This document shows, one piece after another, positions 11,663 through 23,005 of a stretch of DNA of 64,000 nucleotides. Within the stretch, counting starts at the first letter, position 1, and the number at the start of each line of letters is the position of its first letter. A program made the position numbers and the translations under genes. The DNA comes from Gnetum montanum (Eukaryota > Streptophyta > Gnetopsida > Gnetales > Gnetaceae), in NCBI GenBank assembly GCA_015680685.1, contig MNCI01029622.1:1034554-1098553 (forward strand), given 5' to 3'. The notes beneath the pieces were generated by a model. It had not been told where the DNA came from. It worked only from the letters and a program-made list of their open reading frames with translations, and ran no database searches.

Positions 11663-13176
11663 TCTGCCATTTGAAAATGTTGGTGGATAGAACACTAAGA
11701 GGTCAACGAGTGTATAGCCTAACCCCGAATCCATGCAAGGGTCATGCTAGAAAATGGAAATGAGGTGCCCTGAATGGTCTAGTCAATCATATAGGAACTT
11801 ACGTGGTGTTAGAACAACTGTATGTAAGAAGGGTTTATACTATGTTACACATGGATACTAGGACTGGCTAAGCCAAAGTGAAGCAGGGTGTCCTACCCTA
11901 AAAATACCAATGTAAATGTGCAAATATATATAAAAAAGAAAGAAAATACAAGTGTTACACTAAATACCAAAGATAAATGCTTGAGAAATGTAATATATTT
12001 TGAGAATAGAAGTGCACCACCCCAAAAGGGGGAGCATAGCTAATTCCAAAAGGATCTCAAAAGGTATACAATGTACAACAGGTGTAGTAGGAGTGCAGTC
12101 ATAGCCTTGGTGGTGTTAGGCTGTGAAGTCTAGTGCTCACTATGATGAAACATGCTTATCAAGTTAGTCACCATGGTGTACCATGTGATGTTCTTTAAGG
12201 TTGCAATGGGGCTGCAGTGGGCCGTGATGTGCAACTTTGCCTCTCTACTGGTGTGGTGTGCTCTAGATCTCATTTGCCCATGGAAATAAGTGCTAAGATT
12301 CGGAAGTGCAAACTGCCAAATGAAAGTGCCAACTACCCCACTAGTGCAAAATGGAAACCAACCCTTGAAACATTGGGGTGCATGGGTATTTATAGGGCTA
12401 GGGTTAGCCCAAAATGTAGATCGAGTGCCATATGGTAGTGTAATAGGTGGGACCATAGGAAAAATCCAAAAAATTTTCTAAGTTCAAAGGTGAGTAGAAA
12501 ATTTTCAAAAAGTTTTCTAACTCTGGCTAATAATCTCATCTTGTATTTCTTGTGGGACATGAGATAGTGGTTGCTATGCTCGTCCCATGTTATGTGCAGG
12601 ACACAGGATGGTCCTCAGGGATAGGGCATAGCATGGACACATAAAGAATTTTTTATAAATTGCAGCCCTTGTTCTTGCTACGCTAGCTATACTTTGGAGC
12701 ATAGAAGGAGGGGTAGCCTCAACGGTTAGAAAATTTTCCAAATGCCTCTTCCATATTAAGCTAGCTTGACAACTTCTTGCTTGAAACTTAGGCAAAACTA
12801 GCCACTGAAAAGTGTGCTCTACTAGCTATGCTCTAGAGCATAGTAGGTAGAGTGAGAGTGTACTAGAACACTTAGAAAAATTTTCATGTAACTACTGTTG
12901 ACACTTAGAAAACTTTGCAAAATAGACCTTGATGGATGCTACAATGGCTACGTTGGAGAGCATAGCACCAACACTTAAGAAAATTTACCAAGTTTTGACA
13001 CTTAGACAAATTTTTAGGAAGTGCGATTATTCTAACACTTAAAATTTTTTTGCAAATTTGGTATTTGGAGCTAACTACACTCAACACTTAGAAAAATTTG
13101 GGCAAAGTGCCACTGTTTCTACACTCAACTAAATTTCTAGTTGAGATGCTAAGACCTAAAATTTTGTTGTGTTTCA
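11663..13176 (-). repeat. 3' LTR of element A (left)
   Basis: 1514 bp. It starts tctgccatttgaaaatg (terminal TG mutated to TC) and ends GTTTCA, followed by a PPT complement. It pairs with 37420-38965. It contains a minus-strand TATA-like CTATAAATA (in 'ggtatttatagggctaggg', about 12387-12405) and CTCTAGAG palindromes near 12690 and 12826. No protein-coding content is seen. Confidence 0.88.
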
Positions 13177-14434
13177 ATGGCCCCTATTTGTTGAGATCTA
13201 GAGGAGTGGCCTAAGAGACATTGACAAAGAATTGAAAAACACCACAACACACATGGCATCAACATTGGTCATCGATACAAGATTGGATGATGCTTCACCA
13301 TGCTCAAGAGTGCTAAGGAAATAAGGATATGCTAAGAGACAAGGAATATATAAAATGCTAGGGTGATGAAATATAAACAATTGAAATGAAATGAAAATAG
13401 TAGATCATGATGTAAAATGTGAAGTCAACATGACTAATGGTGACCATGGCATGAAAAGGCTTACCCCTAAAGTTTTGACCTCTCATTGGAGTGCTTGTGA
13501 GAGAGTCAATGTCAATCCAAGGCTAGGTTGATTGAAAAACTATAGTGCTGTCAATTTTCTTGGGGATGTATTTTTCCCTGTTCTATCATTTTTCTTTTTT
13601 TTATTCATATTTTTTTTCTTTCTTCTTTTTTTTTCTTTACTTTGCTATGAGGAAATCCTTTGTGGGTTTGGCTAACTACTGAATACTAGCTGCAAGGTGT
13701 GGGCCATCGAGTAGATGGGATTTACTTTGATGCAACCACATCACCTTTGTAGGATAGGTGTTTCCTCCCAAGGATGAGTTGCATGAAATTCGGTTGGGCT
13801 TTGACCAACCAACAGAGGCTTCCCATGGGATGAGTTTTGTTATGTCCACCATGGGTTTTGCAATTGATGTGAGGAAAATTCCATATGTTTCATAGTGCAT
13901 ATGCATCAGAGGAATATGCAATCGTAAGTGTGCAAGGGATGAGAGGTTATTGGGATGAAGAAATAAATGTGCATAGGCTATAATGGGATGAGGAGGATGT
14001 GCACTATTGAGTAGTGTAGATCGTCTAATCATGCACATTAGAGTGATGTGGTGACTTGCTACTATGATGAGATGCATCTCTGCATGACCATCTCCAAGGC
14101 TTCATCTTACAAACATAGCTCTAAGAAGACAAGAAGGCCACCAAACATGAGATGCAAGTGCAGATGCTAGATGTGAAGATGTTTCAAGTGTTGGATGTGA
14201 ATATGATACAACTATGTTAAATGCTATGCCAATTGCAACTACTCATGACGCTAGTACAATTGCCAAGGCGATGATGCTATGAGTCCTCCAAAGGTCACAC
14301 TAATGGTAGGTGCTCCAAAAGATCAATAGAATGGTGGGAGGAAATGATGCTATGCCTACCCCAAGGGTTTCATCAATGGAAGGTGCTCCAATAGATCAAC
14401 AACATGCTACTTTAAATTCCTAGAAAAATGTGAA
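13177..14434 (-). other. PPT and 3' UTR of element A
   Basis: The PPT complement atggcccctatttg lies at 13177-13190. A long pyrimidine run is at about 13575-13646. The duplicated 'tttcctcccaaggatgag...cccatgggatgag' box at about 13760-13870 is shared with E, B and D. No gene is seen. Confidence 0.6.
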
Positions 14435-14930
14435 CCTAATTTAAGGTCCTGGTAGACCGTGATGTGCTAGTTTATAGTTCTGGCAGACTACTAGATGCTA
14501 GTTTATGTCATAGTAAACATTGGATGTTGTGCCAGTTTAATGTCATAACCCAAGTATGATCTGTGCTAATTTATAGTCATAGCAGACTGTCTATGCCAAT
14601 TTATAATCATATTAGACTATTTGTGTCAATTTTTTGCATCATGGCAGACAAGTGCTTACCTTCCTTATATGAGGTGAGATGCTGCATCATAGTCAAGCTG
14701 TGTACCTGTAAGATCCTACAAAAATCAACTAGAGAAACAACATCAAGTGACATCTATTGTAAATAGATTTACAATGAATGAATGAAAGGAAAGCAATGCA
14801 AAAAGTAATATTTTTAGGCCATTTCGGGCCATGGGCTAGTTTAAGGCCTTTTCGATCAAATGTTGCTAGGTTTGGGTCATTTTGGACAATCACTAATTTA
14901 AGGCCTTTTCAGGCCATGTGTTTTTGTAGT
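14435..14930. repeat. Fused boundary arrays of element A, marking loss of pol and antisense gene
   Basis: Post-integrase-type units (tagtttatagttctggcagac) occupy 14435-14650. Post-protease-type units (aggccatttcgggccatgggctagtttaag) occupy about 14812-14930. In Y and B these two array types lie 9 kb apart, flanking the antisense gene and pol. The 14680-14770 segment resembles the sequence just upstream of pol in E (8260-8340), so a short remnant of that boundary survives. Confidence 0.7.
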
Positions 14931-15129
14931 TTTATGTTTTCTTTTTATTTTTATGTATTTTTTATGATTTTCAAATGCAATGCATAAGATAAGTGGATGG
15001 ATGCATAAAAAAAGTAAAAATGCATAAAAAAAGAGAAGCAATGTGTAAACTAGGCAAGTTGGTGAAATGTAAATGCATGAAAAAATGCAATGCAAACAGA
15101 AATAAAAAATGCATGCCCCATGGAGTCAA

Positions 15130-16856
15130 GGAGTAAGTAGGTGCTTAGTGTGTTTTTGGCCATGGGAAAGTCTTGGTCATGTAGTTACTTCATAACTAGG
15201 TGTGGATTAGGGGGCATGCAACTCTTAGGATCCTCTAGGAGGCTATTTTCTTCAACCACTCATTTGGGTGTGTTAGCATTAGGCATTATGTTGGTTGCCA
15301 TAGGTGTACCACCGAGAAACTCTACCTCTAACACTTACTCCATGTCTATGTTGTGGGTAGCCAAAGGAGATATTTTATCACCATGGATAATAACTTGACC
15401 ACCTTCATATGGAAGGTGGACTTCTTCTATTGATGGGAGAGGAGATGACCTGTAGTTAAGGTAGCCAAGGCCTACCCAAGATCAGGTTAAAGCCTGGCAT
15501 CTTCTCTATGAAAGTGAAATCTGCACTAGTGGGGAATTACTCTCCTACCAGGAAGGCTAAGTTGATTGTGCCCCTGACAATGACACATGATCCTTTGAAG
15601 GATTTTAGACACATGACTTTGATTAGCTCAATTTTATCTACTAGGCCTAGCTTGTTGATGATAGAGTATAGAACTACGTTTGTTGCTACACCATCATCGA
15701 AGTGCACTCTGTGGATGGTGCACTACCCAACACGTATGCTAATGGATAGTGGATCTGTAGTGACTTCTGCTCATGTGGTGTTGACCTTGAATGCATTGTC
15801 ACAAAATTTAGGGATGTTGAACCCAATTCATATGGTGTAGTGGGAAACATTATTGCACAAATGGATGCCTCATCTATAGGGATGTCCTTTGTAATAGGAA
15901 TGGAGGCCAACATCTCGGCCAATGCTTGGTAGTGAGAAAATGAGGTCATGATCAAGTTGTACAAGCTTAACATTATGTTCTTTTACTAAAGCATTTATTT
16001 CATCTAGGTTAGTGCAGCTACAAAAGTTCTTATCATCAGTCATTGTGTTGGCCTTAACTTCCTCCATGTGACTTGAGACATGGATCTCTTGCAGAGGGAA
16101 CTTGGACTTGATTTGCTTGGCTTAATTGGGGATAGGGGCCCTAACATTTAGTTGTTTCTTACTGGTGATGGCCTTTGCTTTAGCCATGGAGGTTGCGAGA
16201 CACTCATTCATCCTCTTATGTTTTCATTTGGTAGGCCTACCAAGGTTGCTAATGGGGTCAACCCTTGAAGGAGGAGGCATTGAGACATTGCCCACTATTA
16301 GGCTTCAGGTAGGTGAGAGGCCATCATGTTGTGACATCCTTATGATGAACGGTGATTTAGGAGTTCTTTTAGGGCCAACTTATTATGGCACCTTGATGAT
16401 AAAAGGTTTTCTAGAAGTTGTTGTTGTTGCATCATGCTAGTTTAATGTCTTCGCAAATGGTTGTTGTGGGACCTTAACCACAAAGGGTGTTTTGGGTGCC
16501 CAAGGTGGCACTTTGATAATAGAGGAAGGCCTCTTGCTTGTGGAGGTCAAGGAGATCCTTGCCTTGTTAGGAGGCATGCGAATCATAAAAGGTTGTTGCA
16601 TAGGTTTAGACTTGCGACCTATGCTAATGGATTTTATGACATAGGGGATGTCATCTGTGTTGGATTGGCTCACTACATCGAGCACTAGTTGGCCCCGTTC
16701 TATCATTCTTTGTAGGTCATCGTACAAAGCATGACAATTTTCCATACTATGACTGAACATCTAGTGGTAATGATAGTATTGGTCCAATTGAAAATGTTGT
16801 GTGATCGGGGGCTCATTTGGTACTGTTGAGGTGCGGTTCCTTAGTAGTTCATAGTA
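15130..16856 (-). pseudogene. Element A: gag C-terminus, linker and aspartic protease
   Basis: Read on the minus strand from Y's insertion point. It starts with the zinc-knuckle remnant (QYYHYH...MENCHALYDDLQ near 16800-16690), whose first Cys is now Tyr. A linker follows with PFVVKVP/PFMIRMP-type repeats (about 16600-16350), then a segment like FDLVMTS...ML.SIP (about 15970-15880). Last comes the protease active site FDDGVATNV near 15695 and a ILGRPWL-like C-terminal motif. Stops interrupt it throughout. The gag N-terminal part is beyond Y at 34437-36990. The end near 15130 is set by comparison with Y's protease tail and is approximate. Confidence 0.78.
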
Positions 16857-16861
16857 CCTAT
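16857..16861. repeat. Target-site duplication of Y, left copy
   Basis: cctat lies directly before the 5' LTR, and an identical cctat at 34432-34436 follows the 3' LTR. Confidence 0.92.
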
Positions 16862-16924
16862 TGAAACACCACAAAATTCGGAGCTCAGTATTTGTCCGAC
16901 ACCAAACAGGACCCCGGCTCTCCA

Positions 16925-17205
16925 GCGTATACGCCCAACTCCAGCGTATACGCCCGGCTCTCTGGCGTACACGCCCGGGTACTGCAGATGCACATGCTCG
17001 ACGACAAGATCTCCAATGACAGCATGAAGATAACACCGAAGAGCAAAGATTGAAGCAAGTGGACATCCTTTAGCGTATACGCTCGGCATGTACGCCCGAC
17101 ACCCTTCAGCGTATACGCCCGGTGTGTACGCCCAGCATTCACCAGCATATACGCCCAGCGCTCCATCTTCGCCCAGTTCATGCCCAACATTTTCAGCGTA
17201 TACGC
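16925..17205. repeat. GCGTATACGC palindrome cluster in Y's 5' LTR
   Basis: Five perfect copies of the 10-bp palindrome GCGTATACGC, usually in the context ccAGCGTATACGCCC, plus several one-base variants. They lie upstream of the G-box and TATA box. The 3' LTR carries five perfect copies at about 33410-33720. Confidence 0.9.
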
Positions 17206-17282
17206 CGACCTGATGTGGTGTATACGCCCAGAAGTTGTAACATTTTGTATATTTGTAAAGTGTATGCACCCGGTCAGCGCGC

Positions 17283-17326
17283 CACGTGTCTCCCATCCCG
17301 AGTCTAGCGTAACAACCTGTATAAAA
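17283..17326 (+). promoter_or_regulatory. Y LTR core promoter: G-box and TATA box
   Basis: CACGTG at 17283-17288 (context gCCACGTGTC, an ABRE/G-box type site) lies 31 bp ahead of TATAAAA at 17320-17326. The same pair is at 33801-33806 and 33838-33844 in the 3' LTR. bZIP or bHLH factors bind such sites in plants; use here is inferred. Confidence 0.7.
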
Positions 17327-17898
17327 CCCCATTTTTCCATTTCATCCGGACGGTTCGCAAAATCCCAGAGCACCCCAGAGAACATTTACGCTGCGCAAAA
17401 GAGCAGAAAACCTTCTTACGCTGGGAAGCCCTGCATGCTGCGGATCTAGTCTCTTACGCTCTGCTCGTCCTGCAAACCGTCTGAGTCACCTCTGTGTATG
17501 CCGAGGCTTTTTGTCCACCTTGTGTTCCCACAACTGCGTTAGACTGGTGCACTGTACTCTGACTCTGTAATTCCATCATTTTATTTGCTGCAAGTTCTTT
17601 TACAGTTTTACATCAATTTGGCCCACGCCTTGTTTACGTTTGTTTACGCTCTCGCTTTGTTTGCATCCGTTTACATTTTACGCTATTTTTGTTGTTTACG
17701 CCTGCACGCCGTTTACGCATAACCCAGCGTATTAGCACTTCGTGTACACGCGGGGATATCCTTGTCTGATCCACGTGCGGACCACCCAAGGTACTCTACC
17801 TTTGCTGCATTCCAGCTCTCCCTCAGGTGAAGGCAGGGTCTTCTGTACGCGTCCTGCGATCCCGCAGTCTCTTTTGTCCTTCTAGTAGGTACAGAAAT

Positions 17899-18549
17899 TG
17901 GCGTTAGAAGGAGCACCTCCTTGAAACCCTTACCCGCAACTCCCAGTGTATACGTTGTTAAGCGTCTACACCGCTAACCGTATGCTGCCCCAACTTCCCC
18001 AGCATTTATGCTGTCTGGTTCGAAAACCCAGACCGCCATTGTCCAGCGTGTACACTGTACGGCGTTTACGTTCTAAAAACCTGCTCCATCTATTTTACGT
18101 TCATCTGTTTTACGCTCTCTACTGTTTACGTTGCAACCTGCTTTACGCGCCTGTCTTTACGCCGGACTCGGCCTTTACGCTGAGCCTGTTTCATACTGTG
18201 AACTGTTTACGCTGTGGGTTTTACGCTGCAAACCATTGTACGCTCGCCTGTTTTGCACTATCTTCTGTTTTACGCTGAGCTATTCCTTTACACTGCAACT
18301 TATCTTACATTCTTGTGTTACGCTGATCACCTCTCTTACGCTGTCGCTGTTCCCTGTCTTACGTTCTTAGTTTACGCCGTTCCACTTTACGCTGACTCAT
18401 CCTGCACCTTATACGCTCCAGCGTCTACGCTGCCCATATACGTTGTATACGCTGACACCATATGCTGTCCTTTGAAGAGTATACACTGCACGCCACATTA
18501 TAGAGCAACTCCGCCTTTCCAGACTTACTCCTATCCGTGACAGAGCATC
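17899..18549 (+). promoter_or_regulatory. Primer-binding site and gag leader of Y
   Basis: TGGCGTTAGAAGGAGC begins 5 nt after the LTR and matches the PBS type seen on the minus strand of B (TGGCACTAGAAGGAGGGC) and A. I do not assign the primer tRNA. The rest of the leader is packed with 'tttacgctg'-like repeats (about 17940-18460) and has no convincing gene before the gag ATG. Confidence 0.75.
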
Positions 18550-20927
18550 ATGAACCCTATTAACAACACCGTTGTCCCTGCTCAGATCACCGCCATGGAC
18601 ACTATAGCTGTCCAATAGCCCATCGCACAACACCCAGGAATGCAACCCACAGCGGGTCCCCGTCGATCCCTAAGGCTGCAAGGGAGGGACCCAGCCTCTA
18701 ACATCATTACCCAGGACCAGTACAACTTTATCTGTATTAAGATACAAGCTAACCTGGCTGTTGATCAAGCTGAACTGGAGGTGAAGAGGCAGTTTGAGCT
18801 ATATTACAAGGGGGGACAAGAGTTCATCCCTTCCCCGTACGACCTAATTCCTGTTCCTGAACAATATTCGAAACTCATCACACAACTCCTCCTCCAAAGG
18901 AACAATTCGTTGGACTAGCCCGCACTAGAGCCCCAACCGAAGGATGAAGATGGATTTTCCGCTCAATCCGAGCAGGGAGAGTCGTACCATACGTTAAGCC
19001 CTCAAGCACAAATCAACCCCATCTTCCATCCTAGCACAAGGGAACTCATGCCCTTGCAACACCTTAGATTCATCCAGGCTCAACAGCCACTGTCGGAAAT
19101 AGCAGCACTAGTCCACGTCCCTCTTCCGAGTGATCACCAACCCAACACCTTCCCACTCGCGCTCATTCCCACAGCCGTGGCGGGCCCATCGATAACCTGG
19201 GGGAAACACTCCCACCATAGGTGATAGGGATGCCACATGTGATCCCGGCATCCACATCCGCCCATTTCATACCACACGTCCAAGCACATACAATTCCCCA
19301 AGCAGCCGTGACCCAACAGGGAGTCCCCGCCCATAACGTGGTGGGGCAATGGCCGGAAAGAGGAGCGTCGTCGCACCAAGTTCACCATCACCATATACCA
19401 CCCCACACGGTTCCACCAATCAATGTTCCCCAAGCACAAACCCAGCTGCAGCAACACTAACAACAACACTTTCCCTACCACGTGCCATCTGTAGCGCCGC
19501 CCGCCGCAACCTTTCCACAAGCACCCGCGCAGCTGTCAGCCCTTCCGCCTAACACGCAACAATCTAGTTTGTACAATATACTACAACCCCAAGCCGTCGC
19601 ATCACCGAGTGCCCAAGACTGGGCGGATGCCAAAAAGATAATGCAAGAGCTTACTGAGGAGGTAAAATGCCTCAAAACGGCCACTGAGGGAGAGTTAAAG
19701 GTAGTAGATTTCTACAACGATGACCCTATCAGCTCTTCGGTCCCACCTCTGACCTTACCTAAAGGTGTCCCCTTGCCCACATTAACCAAGTACAACGGGG
19801 AGACCGATCCCAACGTGCACCTTATAACATTCCGGATAGAATGCGCGCTACTCCAAGCCTGGCCCCACTCCATCCTCTGAGTATTTCCCATGTCTCTCGC
19901 AGGGAGAGCACTCGACTGGTACCGGGCCCTACCTAGGAACTCTATTTTCTCTTTGCACGATCTTTTATGCTAGTTTGTGACCCGGTTCAAGTACACCTTG
20001 AAACCTGAGGCCACGCTGGACAACCTCATGCAGATTAAGCAAGCACCGCTTGAACCTACGCAGAAATTTATTCAGAGATGGAGTGCGGCTGTCAATGAGT
20101 TGCACGAACCAATCTCTCCAACCTATTTTCTTACAATTCTGAAAGGGGCTGTCAATGATTTCTTTAAGTTCAAACTTTATTACCTCAATGCATGTGATGT
20201 GAATCAGGTATTTTTATAGATCAGAAACATAGAGGAAGCGGCTCAAAACAGCCATGACCCAACCTACCTAGCCTTCAAAAATCAACATACTAAAAAGGAT
20301 AAAGAGAAGGCCAAGGCAACTATAGCAGCAATAGCGGGAATCCAGCAAACAAACACCACACATCAACAAAGACCGCCCGCAACCACCACTAACTACTATC
20401 AACCTGCTCCCACAACAACCGCAGAGTCATCATCACAGAACCCGACGAACCGTGTGCGTAATTTCGAGAAGAAGGAACCCTCTCAGTACACGCCTTTACC
20501 GATGAAGCTGTCTCAGCTCTTTGACCAACTCTTAAAGGCTAGGCTGATGCAACACAAGAAATTATCCCCTGCGGCCATCCAAAGGCATGAACAATTCTGC
20601 CAACTTATACAAAACACGAGCCTAGCAACGCCGGATGAGCCGCCCGTGCCCAGAGGATTCAGGATGGATCTCTTCTGTGACTACCATCAACGTAACGGGC
20701 ATGGAACGGATTACTGCTTCACTCTAAAGTAGGACATCCAGTGGATGATTGATGATGGCAAAATCACCTTCGACGGGGCTAACCCTGTCCAGCCGCAAAA
20801 CCAAACCATGGGGGTATACAAAGACCCCCTGGACACTAAAGAGGCAGCATACGTAATTGACGCAATCTATTGTGACGATGGTTCCGACACACCCAGCATC
20901 AACACCATCTACCCCGAAAATAAATAG
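18550..20927 (+). pseudogene. gag: gag of Y (capsid/nucleocapsid), interrupted
   Basis: Structural protein that packages the RNA. The ATG at 18550 starts a frame aligning with B's gag start (RRSLR.Q block near 18665). A frameshift near 19200-19225 moves it to the frame used by the rest. The retrotransposon Gag domain follows: VVDFYNDDPIS (about 19707), LTKYNGETDPNVHL, RALDWYRALP, FIQRWSAAVNEL, LKGAVNDFFKFKLYYL. A zinc knuckle C-x2-H-x4-H-x4-C (CDYHQRNGHGTDYC) lies at about 20678-20719. It is broken by TAG, TAA and TGA codons near 18616, 18916, 19218, 19458, 19878, 19971, 20217, 20730 and 20925, nearly all fitting C-to-T change. It is continuous with the protease region and forms one gag-pro polyprotein. 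Confidence 0.9.
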
Positions 20928-22641
20928 GAAATACTTGGCAAGCCATTCGTATTTCAGATCCCTCCCGCTGAGTCCACGCCCGCATTTCAACCATCCCACG
21001 CCCCGCAGCTGCCGTACGTAGTCTGAGTGCCCCCGACTGTATCCGCCCCCAACACCACAACGTGTCAAAAACCATATGTGGTGCGCATCCCTCCGGCCAA
21101 TCCCATGGATACACCAACCCTTCATAGTCAGCCTACCCCTTTCGTAGTCCGAGTACCACCCGCCGTTGCCATGACGGAGGCCCAACCTCTGCCAAGACCA
21201 ACCCCTTACATCATCAGGATACCTGGACAGACCCCTGCCCAGTCATATCCGACCGTCCCCCCGCAACCCCATCCAGCTCCATACGTTGTAAAGGTCCCAG
21301 GATAATCCCAGGCTCCGAGGCCAACTCCGCCTCCGCATAACACACGAGAACACCTAGTAGACATATTTACACGTGAGCGCATGGAGAAGGAATGCCAACG
21401 GCTAGCCATGGGCCCACCCAAACCAACTCCACTTAACTCCATGCCCATGTCATCATCCAACGATCGACCGAACACGGACAGCAACGGTGAGTCATCCGAA
21501 ACACAAGAATTGCATAAAACGGTAGGTCCTAACAATAACGACAAATCACCAAAACGCGAAATAAAACTATTGGATCCAATGGACCCAGTCACTGCTAGTA
21601 AAAACGTCCCTGATAGTAGAGATTTTGCAATGGCCCTGACACAAGTTACTCAAGCCCTAAAACAGAAAAACACCTCATTAAGCTTGTATGACTTGGTCTT
21701 AACATCCCAGACTCATCGGGAAGCTCTGGTGCGCATGCTCACATCGATCCCAGTTAGTGAGGACTTACGTCCCAATGAGCCGGCCATTCATGCCATGATG
21801 TATCCATCTCACGGTGCCATCCCTAAACCCTTGAGCTTCCATGATGAGAACATCAAAGTAGACAAGAAGACAGGCGAGACAAAAACAATCCCTATGTTCA
21901 TAACTATACATGTAAACCAATTCAAAATACATAGGGTACATGTAGATGATGGGGCAGCCACCAACGTCATGTTGTATCCTATCATTGAACAATTGGGGCT
22001 CACCGACTTGATCAAACCCACCACAACGACATGCTTAAAGTCCTTCAGTGGGTCATGCGTATTAGTCAAAGGCACAATAACCCTAGACTTTGTAGTAGGA
22101 GATCAGTTCCCTACATCCGCTAACTTCCTAGTAGTTGATGAAATGCCAAGATTCAACCTCATATTGGGAAGACCCTGGTTGGCCCAATTGAAAGCTGTTT
22201 CATCCCCCATACATCAGGAAATTCACCTACCCTAGAGGGCGGAGAAGTCATTATACATGGGGAAGCGGTTACTCCTATCATCTCATCAAACACAGACCTA
22301 GACCAAGGATCGGAAGTCGAGCTCGAAAGGCCCAACCGAAACGACAAGAACCCCCAACCACCGGTAAACAGTAAGCCCTTTAACACAGGACAAAAATCTT
22401 CCGAAACCGAAACACCTACATCAGACGCTCCACACGCATCGTCTCATGAAGAAACCAACGTCGAAACAACGATGGACACCGAAGCACCTAGAAATGCCAA
22501 TGCCGAAAACATTCTAACGGATGTCTCCTGGACTGAATTACCATTCAACGTGATAAGCGAGGGAGATGGAGAATACAAAATCATACCAGTCAATACATTC
22601 CCTGACAGGAAAATGAAGAAAATCAAGAAACAACTAAAATG
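20928..22641 (+). pseudogene. Y linker repeats and aspartic protease (gag-pro C-terminal part)
   Basis: A proline-rich linker (about 21010-21303) holds four copies of P-[YF]-[VI]-[VI]-[RK]-[VI]-P (PYVVRIP, PFVVRVP, PYIIRIP, PYVVKVP). A fifth copy has its Arg codon turned to TGA at 21024-21026. After a TAA at 21301-21303, an open stretch leads through a SLYDLVLTSQTHREAL segment to the retroviral-type protease: VDDGAATNVMLYP near 21941-21979, then FNLILGRPWL near 22155. A frameshift near 22217-22225 shifts to a frame open for a further ~140 codons to a TGA at 22641. This long C-terminal tail suggests gag-pro ends here and is not fused to pol. Confidence 0.88.
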
Positions 22642-22651
22642 AAACGTTACA

Positions 22652-23005
22652 ACGTCCGGAATGACGTTAAACTACGAACAGTCCAAAACGACGTTAAACT
22701 ATAACACGTCCGAAATGACGCTAAACTACGATAAAACCCAAAAACAACACACAGAAATAACAAAGAAATAATAATAAATAGCAAAAACAAAAAAAAGAAA
22801 TTTCACAACACTCCTTGTCTAGAAAGACGTTAAACTATCATGTCTGCGATGACATAAAACTAGACATGATCAGAAATGATCAGTCAACTACGAAATATCC
22901 GCCATGACATTATTCGTCCGCACTGGGGCCCGAAATAGCCTTAAACTACGCATTGGGGCCTGAAATGGCCTTAAACTACGCATTGGGGCCCGAAATGGCC
23001 TTAAA
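22652..23005 (+). repeat. Boundary repeat array after protease (Y)
   Basis: Two flavours of one motif. 'acgtccgaaatgacgttaaac' occurs three times at about 22655-22730 with weaker copies at about 22825-22905. 'ggggcccgaaatggccttaaac' occurs three times at about 22920-23005. It lies where sense gag-pro and the antisense gene meet tail to tail. Between it and the antisense stop (23247) is AT-rich sequence with no gene. Confidence 0.85.

Larger units (their letters stand above)
16862..17893 (+). repeat. 5' LTR of Y
   Basis: 1032 bp, TGAAACACC...GGTACA. Compared with the 3' LTR it lacks a second GCGTATACGC-type unit in the first cluster and about 20 bp just before the terminal GGTACA. It contains the palindrome cluster, a G-box and a TATA box. 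Open frames within it arise from the repeats and show no protein similarity. Confidence 0.95.

Noticed and set aside
12217-12481. Overlapping short frames in the A LTR
   Set aside because: They overlap the TATA-like promoter region of the LTR, occur in several frames, and are not kept in the second LTR.
16841-17385. 163- and 166-codon frames inside the Y LTRs (also 33330-33903)
   Set aside because: They consist of translated GCGTATACGCC repeats on the antisense strand of the LTR, have shifted counterparts in several frames, and differ between the two LTRs.
20724-21592. 153- and 128-codon minus-strand frames opposite gag-protease of Y
   Set aside because: They lie opposite the zinc-knuckle and proline-rich linker coding region. 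They have no exon signals and no counterpart opposite gag in A or B, so they are shadows of the sense gene.
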